Origin: M2408 sp040386975
Lineage (GTDB): Bacteria; Bacteroidota; Bacteroidia; Flavobacteriales_D; Crocinitomicaceae
DNA: 64,000 bases
Reading direction: 5' to 3'
NCBI GenBank assembly: GCA_040386975.1
Contig: JAZKEO010000007.1
Location: 62,001 to 126,000, forward strand
Shown here: piece after piece, positions 25,885 through 33,207 of the stretch
Layout of the letters: every line of letters starts with the position of its first letter
Numbering within the stretch: the stretch's first letter is position 1
Program-made: the position numbers and the translations under genes
Notes under the pieces: generated by a model
Database searches by the model: none
What the model was told of the DNA's origin: nothing
The model's input: only the letters and a program-made list of their open reading frames with translations

Positions 25885-26253
25885 TTAATTCTTTTTAAAG
25901 AAATCAATATTTTCTCTTTTTAATATGTAATCAAACAAATTAATTCCAAAGATTATAAATGATGGAGCTAAAAAGAGTAATATAATTTCTTTGTCAGAAA
26001 TTAAAATTGAAAAAATGTATAAACTGAAATGAACTGAAGTTTTTAATGTTTCTTTGAATTTTAATTTATAGAATTTGTCAAATAAAAAATAGAGAACATA
26101 ACTGAAAATGGTGAAGAGTATAATTGGTATGATGAAAATCATAACAATCCAAAGTGAAAACATACCAAAAACAAAATGTGAATAAATTAGTAGGTAAATT
26201 ACATTTAACAATAATGAAATTAAGAATAACTTATTTGGAAATTTTGCACTCAT
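25885..26253 (-). CDS. Membrane protein of unknown function
   Basis: 122 residues, four predicted transmembrane helices, Lys/Phe-rich ends (MSAKFPNKLFLIS... and RENIDFFKKN). No family recognised. Its ATG (26251-26253) is part of the first heptad of the tract at 26251-26292, which also holds the stop codon of divIC 27 bases upstream. It is probably cotranscribed with divIC. Confidence 0.6.
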   Translation of the reverse strand: MSAKFPNKLFLISLLLNVIYLLIYSHFVFGMFSLWIVMIFIIPIILFTIFSYVLYFLFDKFYKLKFKETLKTSVHFSLYIFSILISDKEIILLFLAPSFIIFGINLFDYILKRENIDFFKKN

Positions 26254-26292
26254 AACTCATTACTACTAACTCATAACTAACTACTCGTAACT
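26251..26292 (-). repeat. Heptad tract holding divIC stop and the next gene's start
   Basis: Six uninterrupted heptads: CATAACT, CATTACT, ACTAACT, CATAACT, AACTACT, CGTAACT. On the minus strand they encode the last residues SYE and the TAG stop of DivIC (26281-26283), then the ATG of the downstream gene (26251-26253). Confidence 0.88.
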
Positions 26293-26610
26293 CAAAATAA
26301 AAATATCCTCATCATCTTTTTTGAACAATTTTTCTTCGCGCGCGTAACGTTCCAATTCTGAACTATAAGTCAATTGTTTTAAAGTGTAGCGTGTTTCTCT
26401 TAATTTTTGTGCTACAATTTGTTGATCAGTTTGGATTTTATTCAATTTACTATTTTGAGAAATCAAAGTGAAAATATCGTTATCATCCAAAAACAAAGCA
26501 AATATCGTGAAAACAGTAATGGTAAAAATATACTTATTCCTGAAAAACCTCAAACGGTGTTTCCAATAAGTTATTTTTTCTTTAAAAGATGAATTTTCTG
26601 TCTTTTTCAC
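26281..26610 (-). CDS. Septum formation initiator family protein (FtsB/DivIC)
   Basis: 109 residues, the right size for FtsB/DivIC. A basic cytoplasmic N-terminus (YWKHRLRFFRNKY), one transmembrane helix (about 28-43), a periplasmic coiled coil (about 48-80, SQNSKLNKIQTDQQIVAQKL) and the characteristic ERYAREEKLFKKDDEDIFIL. It bridges late divisome proteins (FtsL/FtsQ-type). The start codon is GTG (26608-26610); a -7 box at 26615-26622 makes the transcript nearly leaderless. The final SYE is encoded by a heptad tract. Confidence 0.9.
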   Translation of the reverse strand: MKKTENSSFKEKITYWKHRLRFFRNKYIFTITVFTIFALFLDDNDIFTLISQNSKLNKIQTDQQIVAQKLRETRYTLKQLTYSSELERYAREEKLFKKDDEDIFILSYE

Positions 26611-26614
26611 ATTT

Positions 26615-26622
26615 CAAAATTA
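26615..26622 (-). promoter_or_regulatory. -7 box for the divIC-like gene
   Basis: CAAAATTA reads TAATTTTG on the minus strand and ends four bases before the GTG start at 26610. Confidence 0.45.
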
Positions 26623-26698
26623 CAAGAAAATACTTGTTTTGAAATGTAAGACTCGAATTTTTATAAGGAATGATTTGTTGAAAAGAAAATTCTATAAA

Positions 26699-28060
26699 TT
26701 ATTCACTTGTTGAAGTAGAATTTATTGAAATCTCTTCCTTCGGCACTCGAAACAGCATCAACAAACCAAGAACAAAGAAAATACCAACCGAAATCACAGA
26801 ATAACGAATTGAGCCTGTAAACGATTCCACAAAACCAAAGAAGAAAGTTCCTAAAACGATTCCGATTTTTTCTGTTACATCGTAAAATGAAAAGTAGCTT
26901 GCGTGGTCAGTTGTTTCAGGTAAAAATTTAGAATAAGTTGAACGAGCAACAGCTTGAACTCCTCCCATCACCAAACCAACCCCTGAAGCGAGTATGTAAA
27001 ATTGAACTGGCGTTTCAGTAAAATAAGCCAATGAACACAACAATACCCAAACAGAAACCGAAATAATTAAACTTTTAATATTTCCAATTTTCATTGATAA
27101 ACGCGACATAATAAAAGCACCTAAAGCACCCAAAACTTGTATTAATAAAATAGCAATTATTAAACCAGATGAACCTTCAGCTTCATATTTCCCTTTGAAT
27201 ATTTCATTTTTAGCAAATAGTACAGCCATCAACATGACAGTTTGAACTCCAGTGTTGAAAAAGAAAAAAGATGTTAAGAATCGTTTTAAGCGTTTTGTCT
27301 TTTTAAATTCAGCATAAACAAGTTTTAACTCCCTAAATCCACGCCATAAAATACCTTTTTCGACTTTTTTGTTATAGACATTGTGTGGCAAAACTCGGTA
27401 AGTAAATTGTGAAAATCCCATCCACCAAAGTCCAACTAAAACAAAGCACCAACGAGCATCAATTTTAAAAACTTGAATCATTACCAAACAAATAATTAGT
27501 AATAACATCGAGCCAAAATAACCCATTGAAAATCCTCGAGCTGAAATTTTATCGTGATCTTTTGGTTCAGCAATTTCAGGTAAAAAGGCATTGTAAAAAA
27601 CCAAACTGTTCCAAAAACCGATGCTGGCAAAAAAGACAGAACACATTCCTAATTCCAATCTTGATGGCTCAAAGAAAAATAAAGACATACAAGCAATCGC
27701 GCCGAAATAACAGAAAAATTGCATGAAACGTTTTTTATTTCCTGAATAATCCGCAACTCCTGAAAGTAAAGGTGATAAAAAGGAAACTACTAAAAAGGAA
27801 GCCGATAAAACGTAGGAAAACAAAACAGATGAAGACAACTCAAAACCAAAAAAATTCACTGTAACAGGAATATTTTCAGGTAATTCTAATTTTTTCGCTT
27901 CTTCTATACTTGTATGGAAATATTGAGCTTTAAAATAATTTTTTGTAATTGTATCGTAGAATATAGGAAAAATAGCAGACGAAATAACCAAATTGTAAAC
28001 CGAATTTGCCCAGTCATACATAACCCAGCCACGAATTATTTTTTTGTTGCCTTTTTCCAT
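26699..28060 (-). CDS. MFS transporter, UMF1 (Atg22-like) type
   Basis: 453 residues and 12 probable helices. The N-terminus RGWVMYDWANSVYNLVISSAIFPIFY (shown as RGWVMYDWANSVYN and ISSAIFPIFY) is diagnostic for the UMF1/Atg22-like group of the major facilitator superfamily. SPLLSGVADYSGNKKRFM is the loop 2-3 motif. An extra loop of about 25 residues (YFHTSIEEAKKLELPENIPV) follows helix 1. Family knowledge: amino-acid or small-solute efflux is proposed for relatives; the substrate is unknown. Inner membrane. Confidence 0.9.
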   Translation of the reverse strand: MEKGNKKIIRGWVMYDWANSVYNLVISSAIFPIFYDTITKNYFKAQYFHTSIEEAKKLELPENIPVTVNFFGFELSSSVLFSYVLSASFLVVSFLSPLLSGVADYSGNKKRFMQFFCYFGAIACMSLFFFEPSRLELGMCSVFFASIGFWNSLVFYNAFLPEIAEPKDHDKISARGFSMGYFGSMLLLIICLVMIQVFKIDARWCFVLVGLWWMGFSQFTYRVLPHNVYNKKVEKGILWRGFRELKLVYAEFKKTKRLKRFLTSFFFFNTGVQTVMLMAVLFAKNEIFKGKYEAEGSSGLIIAILLIQVLGALGAFIMSRLSMKIGNIKSLIISVSVWVLLCSLAYFTETPVQFYILASGVGLVMGGVQAVARSTYSKFLPETTDHASYFSFYDVTEKIGIVLGTFFFGFVESFTGSIRYSVISVGIFFVLGLLMLFRVPKEEISINSTSTSE

Positions 28061-28093
28061 GCGTTAAATTTTTAAATTCTAGCTAAATAACTT

Positions 28094-29323
28094 TTATTTG
28101 TTAGATTCAACTGAACTATTCACGTATTCCTCTAAATAGCTGAAATATTCTGTCAATTCACCATTCAAATTCGTTTCGCTTCCTCGACCGATAATATTAT
28201 CAGGATCTTCAACAAATAAAGCTGGCAGGATGTATTTAATCAATTCATTTCCAAAATCTTCTGAAGCGTCTTTTGATAATTCACAAGGTAAATTGTCAAC
28301 AGACATCACCATCACATTGTCCTTTTTCATGAAATCGTCTTCCTTTTCAGAACTTGGATTGTAGCCAAAAAATGGATTTGGAATTGTTGTTGGTTTTAAA
28401 GTACAAGCAATTGGTCCATCGATGTCACATGAAATATCTGAAACAACTTTCAAGCGTTCATTTTCTTTGAAATCATTACGAGTAATAATCAAAGGAGATT
28501 TATTTGACCAATAATGGCAAGCAACATACATGTCCGCTTCTTTTCCATACGCAGGAAAAAGGGATTTATATTCAGAAGGATTTGCGTAGAAATCTTTTTT
28601 ATCGAATTCTGATCCATCTTTTCTGCCAAAATAATCTTCTACTTCCAAATGAGTAAAAACGGGTTCATCGAATGTTTTTGTAAGAAATTCCTCTGGACTA
28701 ACTTCAATTATTGGCAATAAATCCATAATTTCTCTTGCTCCATAACCAACTCTACCAAAACCTGTTAACACGATTTTTGTTGATGCAGGTAAAACAACTT
28801 TTTTCAATTCATTTTCCATTGCAACACGGTCGTGACATTGATTTGCAGGTGTTAAATCATACAAATTATGTTTAATTCCAAAAGCTCTAAATCCATTGTA
28901 ACAACCTACAATACCTGCGTATCTTCCAAAACCAATTAATCTTTTTCCGATGCGATTTTTTAGAACTTCATAATCAATCAATTGAATTTTTTTGTCTAAA
29001 ACCGCTCTTAATAAATTCCTGTTATAAGGTTGTTTTTTGATTGTATGTGAGAAGAATAAATACTTTTTATTTGGAATTAAATCATTGATTTGAACTTCTT
29101 TAACTCCAATTAAAACATCACAATTTGATAAATCTTCTTGAACGGTAATTCCTTCATTGTTGTATTCTTCATCTTTGAAAGCTCTAATCGGACTTGTTTG
29201 TACAAAAACCTCCACGTTAGGGAATTTTTGTTTCACAAAAGCACATTGTTTAGGTGTTAAAGGCACTCTGAAATCTGGTGGAACTTTTCCTTCACGTATT
29301 ACTCCAAGTTTTATTTTATTCAT
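28094..29323 (-). CDS. Saccharopine/alanine-dehydrogenase-like NAD(P)-dependent enzyme
   Basis: 409 residues. N-terminal KLGVIREGKVPPDFRVPLTP is the AlaDH/PNT-type start shared with lysine-forming saccharopine dehydrogenase (Lys1). FSHTIKKQPYNRNLL and LIDYEVL follow, and a Rossmann motif VLTGFGRVGYGAREI begins about residue 195. DISCDIDGPIACTLKPTT and VDNLPCELSKDASEDFG resemble the C-terminal active-site region of Lys1-type enzymes. Reaction inferred: NAD-dependent oxidative cleavage or reduction of an amino-acid conjugate. Its partner genes for lysine metabolism are not in view. A repeat-laden spacer of 145 bp separates it from kdsC. Confidence 0.82.
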   Translation of the reverse strand: MNKIKLGVIREGKVPPDFRVPLTPKQCAFVKQKFPNVEVFVQTSPIRAFKDEEYNNEGITVQEDLSNCDVLIGVKEVQINDLIPNKKYLFFSHTIKKQPYNRNLLRAVLDKKIQLIDYEVLKNRIGKRLIGFGRYAGIVGCYNGFRAFGIKHNLYDLTPANQCHDRVAMENELKKVVLPASTKIVLTGFGRVGYGAREIMDLLPIIEVSPEEFLTKTFDEPVFTHLEVEDYFGRKDGSEFDKKDFYANPSEYKSLFPAYGKEADMYVACHYWSNKSPLIITRNDFKENERLKVVSDISCDIDGPIACTLKPTTIPNPFFGYNPSSEKEDDFMKKDNVMVMSVDNLPCELSKDASEDFGNELIKYILPALFVEDPDNIIGRGSETNLNGELTEYFSYLEEYVNSSVESNK

Positions 29324-29329
29324 TATTAT

Positions 29330-29358
29330 TTAGACTTAAGACTACAAGACTCAAGATA
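29330..29358 (-). repeat. TTAGACT-type heptad tract
   Basis: TTAGACT, TAAGACT, ACAAGACT (8), CAAGATA in series, beginning seven bases upstream of the start codon of the Lys1-like gene. Confidence 0.6.
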
Positions 29359-29362
29359 AGAA

Positions 29363-29393
29363 AAGCGTTAGCTTTGATTTAGCAAGCGTTAGC
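29363..29393. repeat. Direct repeat AAGCGTTAGC, two copies
   Basis: AAGCGTTAGC at 29363-29372 and 29384-29393, 21 bases apart, in an intergenic region that also holds two heptad tracts. Confidence 0.6.
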
Positions 29394-29431
29394 GCAGTTT
29401 TGACTTGATTAATGTAGATAAATATTTATTA

Positions 29432-29487
29432 TTTTAACTTTTAACTTTTAACTTTTAACTTTTAACTTTTAACTTTTAACTTTTAAC
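29432..29487 (-). repeat. Perfect (TTTTAAC)8 heptad array
   Basis: Eight identical copies of TTTTAAC in a row, followed by TTTTC. The KdsC-like gene ends inside it: TAA at 29469-29471, with the tail KLKVKS encoded by the repeat. Confidence 0.97.
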
Positions 29488-30164
29488 TTTTCATTCTTCA
29501 CTAAAAAATAGTTGTCTATCAATTCTCTCACACATCCTTCACCACCTTTTTTTGTTAAAATCAAATCCACATGGGATTTAATTTCTTTCACCGCATCACT
29601 AGGACAAGCCGAAAAAGCAATATTTTTCATCACTTCCAAGTCATTTACATCATCACCAATCATAGCAACTTCTTGTAAAGTAATTCCAAGATTTTCGCAC
29701 CAAGAATTTAAAATGTCCATTTTTGGTTCTCGGCCAACATGACATAATTCAATTCCTAATATTTGAGCTCTTTTTCTGATTGTTTCACCATAAAATCCGG
29801 ATGAAATGACACCAATTTTTACACCAGATTTCATCAAATGCATAATTCCCATTCCGTCTTTGGCGTTGAATTTCTTCATTTGATCGCCATTTTCGGTATA
29901 AAACATTCCTCCATCAGTCATTACGCCATCAACATCTAGAATTAAGAGCTTAATTTTACTCAATTTTTCGGAAATATATGTAATTTCAAAAAGCGGGCTA
30001 AAAATTAAAGCTTGTAAATCAATTTCATATTCTTCACCAATTGATTCTAAGTCAATGATTGATAATTCAGAAACAGAGTCAACATCGAAATCTTGCATAA
30101 ATGCATAAAAATCGATTCCATGTTTGGCACAAAGTCCTTTGATATTTTGCTCTAAAAAAATCAT
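29469..30164 (-). CDS. KdsC-like HAD phosphatase with N-terminal extension
   Basis: 231 residues. A KdsC/YrbI-type HAD domain begins about residue 70: nucleophile motif LLILDVDGVMTDG (Asp 77 and 79), then VISSGFYGETIRKRA, and MIGDDVNDLEVM near residue 160 for Mg2+ binding. Family members dephosphorylate Kdo-8-phosphate or related sugar-acid phosphates. The first about 65 residues form an extra small helical domain (CAKHGIDFYAFMQDFDVDS) that I do not recognise. ATG overlaps the DAHP synthase stop by four bases. The C-terminal KLKVKS comes from the heptad array. Confidence 0.88.
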   Translation of the reverse strand: MIFLEQNIKGLCAKHGIDFYAFMQDFDVDSVSELSIIDLESIGEEYEIDLQALIFSPLFEITYISEKLSKIKLLILDVDGVMTDGGMFYTENGDQMKKFNAKDGMGIMHLMKSGVKIGVISSGFYGETIRKRAQILGIELCHVGREPKMDILNSWCENLGITLQEVAMIGDDVNDLEVMKNIAFSACPSDAVKEIKSHVDLILTKKGGEGCVRELIDNYFLVKNEKLKVKS

Positions 30165-31159
30165 ATCATATTGTATCCAACTGCGTTTGCAACTGGTTTT
30201 AAACTGTTTAAAAGTGCTTCAAATTCAGCGTGATTCAATTGTTGAGAAGCATCAGAAAGCGCCACTTTAGGATTTGGATGTGATTCAATTAATAAACCGT
30301 CAATTCCCATTGCTGTACACGCTCTCGCTAAGTCTGCAACACCGTAAGCGTAACCCATTGCGTGACTTGGATCTAAAATTACAGGTAAGTTTGTGTGCTT
30401 TTTCAACCAGGCTACCCCACATAAATCCAAGGTAAAACGTGTTCCTGTTTCAAATGTTCTGATTCCTCTTTCGCAAAGTACTACATTTGGATTTCCCCCT
30501 GAAAGTACAAATTCTGCTGATTGAACGAATTCTTGTAAAGTTGTACCAAATCCTCGTTTAATCAAAATTGGTTTTTGAGTTTTTGCACAAGCACGTAAAA
30601 TTCCTTGATCGTACATCGCTTTTGCTCCAACTTGAATGATGTCTGTATATTCAATTACTTCTTCCACGTGTGTTGCATCGCGAACTTCGGTAATAACTTG
30701 CATTCCGAATTCTTCACGCATTTTAGCTAAAAGTTTCAAACCATCAAGACCTAAACCTTGAAAACTGTATGGACTCGTTCTTGGCTTGTAGCAACCTCCG
30801 CGAAATAATTTCAAACCTAATCCAGCCATAAATGTAGCTGATTCACGAATTTGTGACTCAGATTCAACAGAACAAGGTCCGCCAATTAAAACTGTATTTT
30901 TTGTATTTCCACCAATTTTGAAAGAACCAAAATTAATTTCTCTAGTTTGAGTTTTATAAGCTCTTGAAGCTAATTGGTTGTCATTTGGGAAAGCCCAAGA
31001 CTCGCTTACTAATGGCTTTAAATTTTCAGGAACTTCCTTCAATGAAGAACTTGTAATTAAAACAAATTGCTCTCCATCGTGTATGCAAAAAGCTTGATTT
31101 TCAAAAGCTATTTTTTGAGCTTCTTGTTCTGAAATTGCTGAATTTAAGTGTAATATCAT
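30161..31159 (-). CDS. aroF: 3-deoxy-7-phosphoheptulonate (DAHP) synthase, type I-beta with regulatory N-domain
   Basis: 332 residues. Residues about 1-75 form a ferredoxin-like regulatory domain like that of Thermotoga-type DAHP synthases. The TIM barrel follows with the metal-ligand Cys in LIGGPCSVES (Cys96), RGGCYKPRTSPYSFQG, VGAKAMYD, PILIKRGFGTT, LCERGIRTFE, DPSHAMGYAY (His) and LLIESHPNPKVALSD (Glu, Asp). It condenses PEP and erythrose-4-phosphate, the first shikimate step. KPRTSPYSFQG identifies DAHP rather than Kdo-8-P synthase. Four-base overlaps on both sides tie it to an epimerase-CBS gene and a KdsC-like phosphatase. aroB lies apart at 47385. Confidence 0.93.
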   Translation of the reverse strand: MILHLNSAISEQEAQKIAFENQAFCIHDGEQFVLITSSSLKEVPENLKPLVSESWAFPNDNQLASRAYKTQTREINFGSFKIGGNTKNTVLIGGPCSVESESQIRESATFMAGLGLKLFRGGCYKPRTSPYSFQGLGLDGLKLLAKMREEFGMQVITEVRDATHVEEVIEYTDIIQVGAKAMYDQGILRACAKTQKPILIKRGFGTTLQEFVQSAEFVLSGGNPNVVLCERGIRTFETGTRFTLDLCGVAWLKKHTNLPVILDPSHAMGYAYGVADLARACTAMGIDGLLIESHPNPKVALSDASQQLNHAEFEALLNSLKPVANAVGYNMI

Positions 31160-32160
31160 ATTTCTCCTTTAATCAAGTTTACAAAGGTAACAATTCCCAC
31201 CGCTTTTTTATCATTATTTATCACAGGAAGATACATTATTGGAAAGCTACTTCTTTTAATAACTTGCAACATTTCATAAACAGTTTGTGATTCATTGATG
31301 GTGATTGCCTTACTATTTACTAGGTTTACAGAATCGAAATTGTTTAATTTATCAAAGTTTTTAATCAAGCCTTTTCTTACATCTGCATTCGAAATCATGC
31401 CTAAAAATGTATCATCTTCGTCTAACGCCAAGGTGAAGCCCATTTGTCCATTTTCAATTGAATTTAGAACATTAAAAAAGTTCATCTCTTTTGTGTAAAT
31501 CTTCGGACTTTCTTCCAAAGGAATCATAAAGTCTCCAACATGATAATGTGAGTCAATTTGGCGCGTCGTTAGATTCATTAAGGCATGACCAACACTTGTT
31601 GCGTTAAACAAATAAGAACCAGAAACGGAAGAGCTAACTCCCATATTTCTCAAAATGAACGAAACTTCTCCATTTACACCACCGTCAACATGAATTGATT
31701 TTTGCGGATATTTTTTCTTAAAAGAACGAATTTTTGTGAAATTGATTTTATCAAAAACACCTCCGCTTTGACCTGGAATTGTAGCCATTATTAAAATGAA
31801 ATCAAAATCTGAGTATGCATCAAAAACGTCAATCGAAGTTGGGGTGATAATAGCCAAACCTTTTTTCCCCGTTATATCTTTTGGAATAACAAGCTTTTCC
31901 TTTAAATCTTCAACTTGAAAAGTAAGGTATTCAACTGGATTTTCAATTAAAAGTGGGTAATATTTTGATGGATTCTCTGTAATAATATGTAAATCAATCG
32001 GAATGTTTGTCCAAGTTCTAATTTTTTTAATATCCTCAAAAACAGCTAAATCGTCGTTGCAATCAACATGTAGTAAATCTACGTGATGATTTTCTAAATC
32101 TAAAATTGTTTCTTGTAAAGACCTGTTTTTATCGCTGTAGATAGATGCTGATATTTTCAT
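31156..32160 (-). CDS. Ribulose-phosphate 3-epimerase-like domain fused to a CBS pair
   Basis: 334 residues. Residues 1-205 align with the Rpe TIM barrel: ISASIYSDKNRS at the start, HVDCNDD (for HVDVMDG), DLHIITENPSKYY, IMATIPGQSGGVF (for MTVNPGFGGQ) and SIHVDGGVNGE. The metal-ligand/catalytic His and Asp positions appear kept. Residues about 215-334 are two CBS motifs (GMISNADVRKGLI, YLPVINNDKKAVGIVTF). Known Rpe proteins are single-domain; a CBS pair after a sugar-phosphate enzyme is known in KdsD, which has a SIS domain instead. First gene of the coupled operon. Regulation by a nucleotide ligand of the CBS pair is inferred. Confidence 0.82.
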   Translation of the reverse strand: MKISASIYSDKNRSLQETILDLENHHVDLLHVDCNDDLAVFEDIKKIRTWTNIPIDLHIITENPSKYYPLLIENPVEYLTFQVEDLKEKLVIPKDITGKKGLAIITPTSIDVFDAYSDFDFILIMATIPGQSGGVFDKINFTKIRSFKKKYPQKSIHVDGGVNGEVSFILRNMGVSSSVSGSYLFNATSVGHALMNLTTRQIDSHYHVGDFMIPLEESPKIYTKEMNFFNVLNSIENGQMGFTLALDEDDTFLGMISNADVRKGLIKNFDKLNNFDSVNLVNSKAITINESQTVYEMLQVIKRSSFPIMYLPVINNDKKAVGIVTFVNLIKGEI

Positions 32161-32232
32161 TTAATTCTAAAGTTGGAATCCTGTTTTTTCCTTTTTTAAG
32201 CGTTTTTTAATACTTTTCTTGCCAAAAGCGAA

Positions 32233-32240
32233 CAAAGATA
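32233..32240 (-). promoter_or_regulatory. -7 box for the epimerase-CBS/DAHP synthase/KdsC operon
   Basis: CAAAGATA reads TATCTTTG on the minus strand, a full TAnnTTTG match, with about 70 bases of leader before ATG 32160. No well-spaced -33 TTTG. Confidence 0.5.
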
Positions 32241-32277
32241 CTTATTTTGTAGCTACAATAAATTAAAATTCGACGAA

Positions 32278-33093
32278 ATGCTGCAAATTTTAAATGATTT
32301 TTATAAAGGTTCTGATGGAAGGAAAAGTTTAATTGACTTAGAAATTCCAGCTCAATTTAATGGTGAATTACTTCTTTTTGTTCATGGTTATATGGGTTAC
32401 AAAGATTGGGGGGCTTGGAATTTGATGCAAGATTATTTTGTTAAACAAAATTTTGGCTTTTGTAAGTTTAATTTCTCCCACAACGGAGGAACACTTGAAA
32501 ATGGAATTGATTTTCCTGATTTAGAAGCTTTTTCAAAGAATTCATATTCAAAAGAAGTGTATGATTTACAGCAGGTTTTAAATTATTTGGAAGAAAAGAT
32601 AAATCCTTTGCCAAAAATCACTTTGATTGGGCACAGTCGTGGCGGTGGAATTTCCCTTTTAAACGCTCACGACAAACGAATTCATAAAATAATAATTTTA
32701 GCTTCAATTTCGAGCATTGAAAAACGCTTTTCAGATTTAAAAGTACTTGACTCTTGGAAAGAATCTGGTGTTAGGTATGTTCAAAATCAACGAACGAAAC
32801 AGCAAATGCCTCATTTGTATTCACAAGTGGAAGATTTTTTTGAGAATAAAGAAAAGCTTTCAATTCAGAAAGCCTGTGAAGAGTTGTCAAAACCGATTTT
32901 GATTATCCATGGAAATGAAGATACTTCTGTTCCTCTTGAAGAAGCTTTAGAAATTGCAAATTGGACGAAAAATTCTGTCAAAATAATCGAACAATCAGAT
33001 CACGTTTTTGGAGCAAAACAACCTTGGGAGTCAAATGATTTACCCGAGAAATTAAAAGAAGTTTTGGAGGAGATTTTATTGTTTTTGAAATAA
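32278..33093 (+). CDS. Alpha/beta hydrolase
   Basis: 271 residues. Strand-turn motif LLLFVHGYMGYKDWGAW (oxyanion region, about 32-48), nucleophile Ser in LIGHSRGGGIS (about 120), acid in IIHGNEDTSVPLEEA (about 214) and His in QSDHVFGAKQPW (about 243). Cytoplasmic serine hydrolase of unknown substrate; the family includes small esterases and peptidases. It diverges from the epimerase-CBS operon. Confidence 0.9.
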   Translation: MLQILNDFYKGSDGRKSLIDLEIPAQFNGELLLFVHGYMGYKDWGAWNLMQDYFVKQNFGFCKFNFSHNGGTLENGIDFPDLEAFSKNSYSKEVYDLQQVLNYLEEKINPLPKITLIGHSRGGGISLLNAHDKRIHKIIILASISSIEKRFSDLKVLDSWKESGVRYVQNQRTKQQMPHLYSQVEDFFENKEKLSIQKACEELSKPILIIHGNEDTSVPLEEALEIANWTKNSVKIIEQSDHVFGAKQPWESNDLPEKLKEVLEEILLFLK

Positions 33094-33194
33094 AAAATTG
33101 ATGTGTGAGAAATTGAATCTTTAAATTGTATTTAAGACTCATTCAAAATTATAAGCAAATTGTCAAATTATTCTCTTAGCTAATTATTTTTCCT

Positions 33195-33202
33195 TACCTT
33201 TG
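33195..33202 (+). promoter_or_regulatory. -7 box for guaA
   Basis: TACCTTTG matches TAnnTTTG and ends five bases before ATG 33208, so the guaA transcript should be nearly leaderless. Confidence 0.6.
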
Positions 33203-33207
33203 CGACC

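Noticed and set aside
29432..29487. Regular repeats as a possible CRISPR array
   Set aside because: The unit is 7 bp with no unique spacers and no cas genes are near; it is a simple tandem array.
30161..31159. Kdo-8-phosphate synthase (KdsA), given its KdsC-like neighbour
   Set aside because: The motif KPRTSPYSFQG and the N-terminal ferredoxin-like domain fit type I-beta DAHP synthase; KdsA has a KASFDKANRSS-type segment instead.
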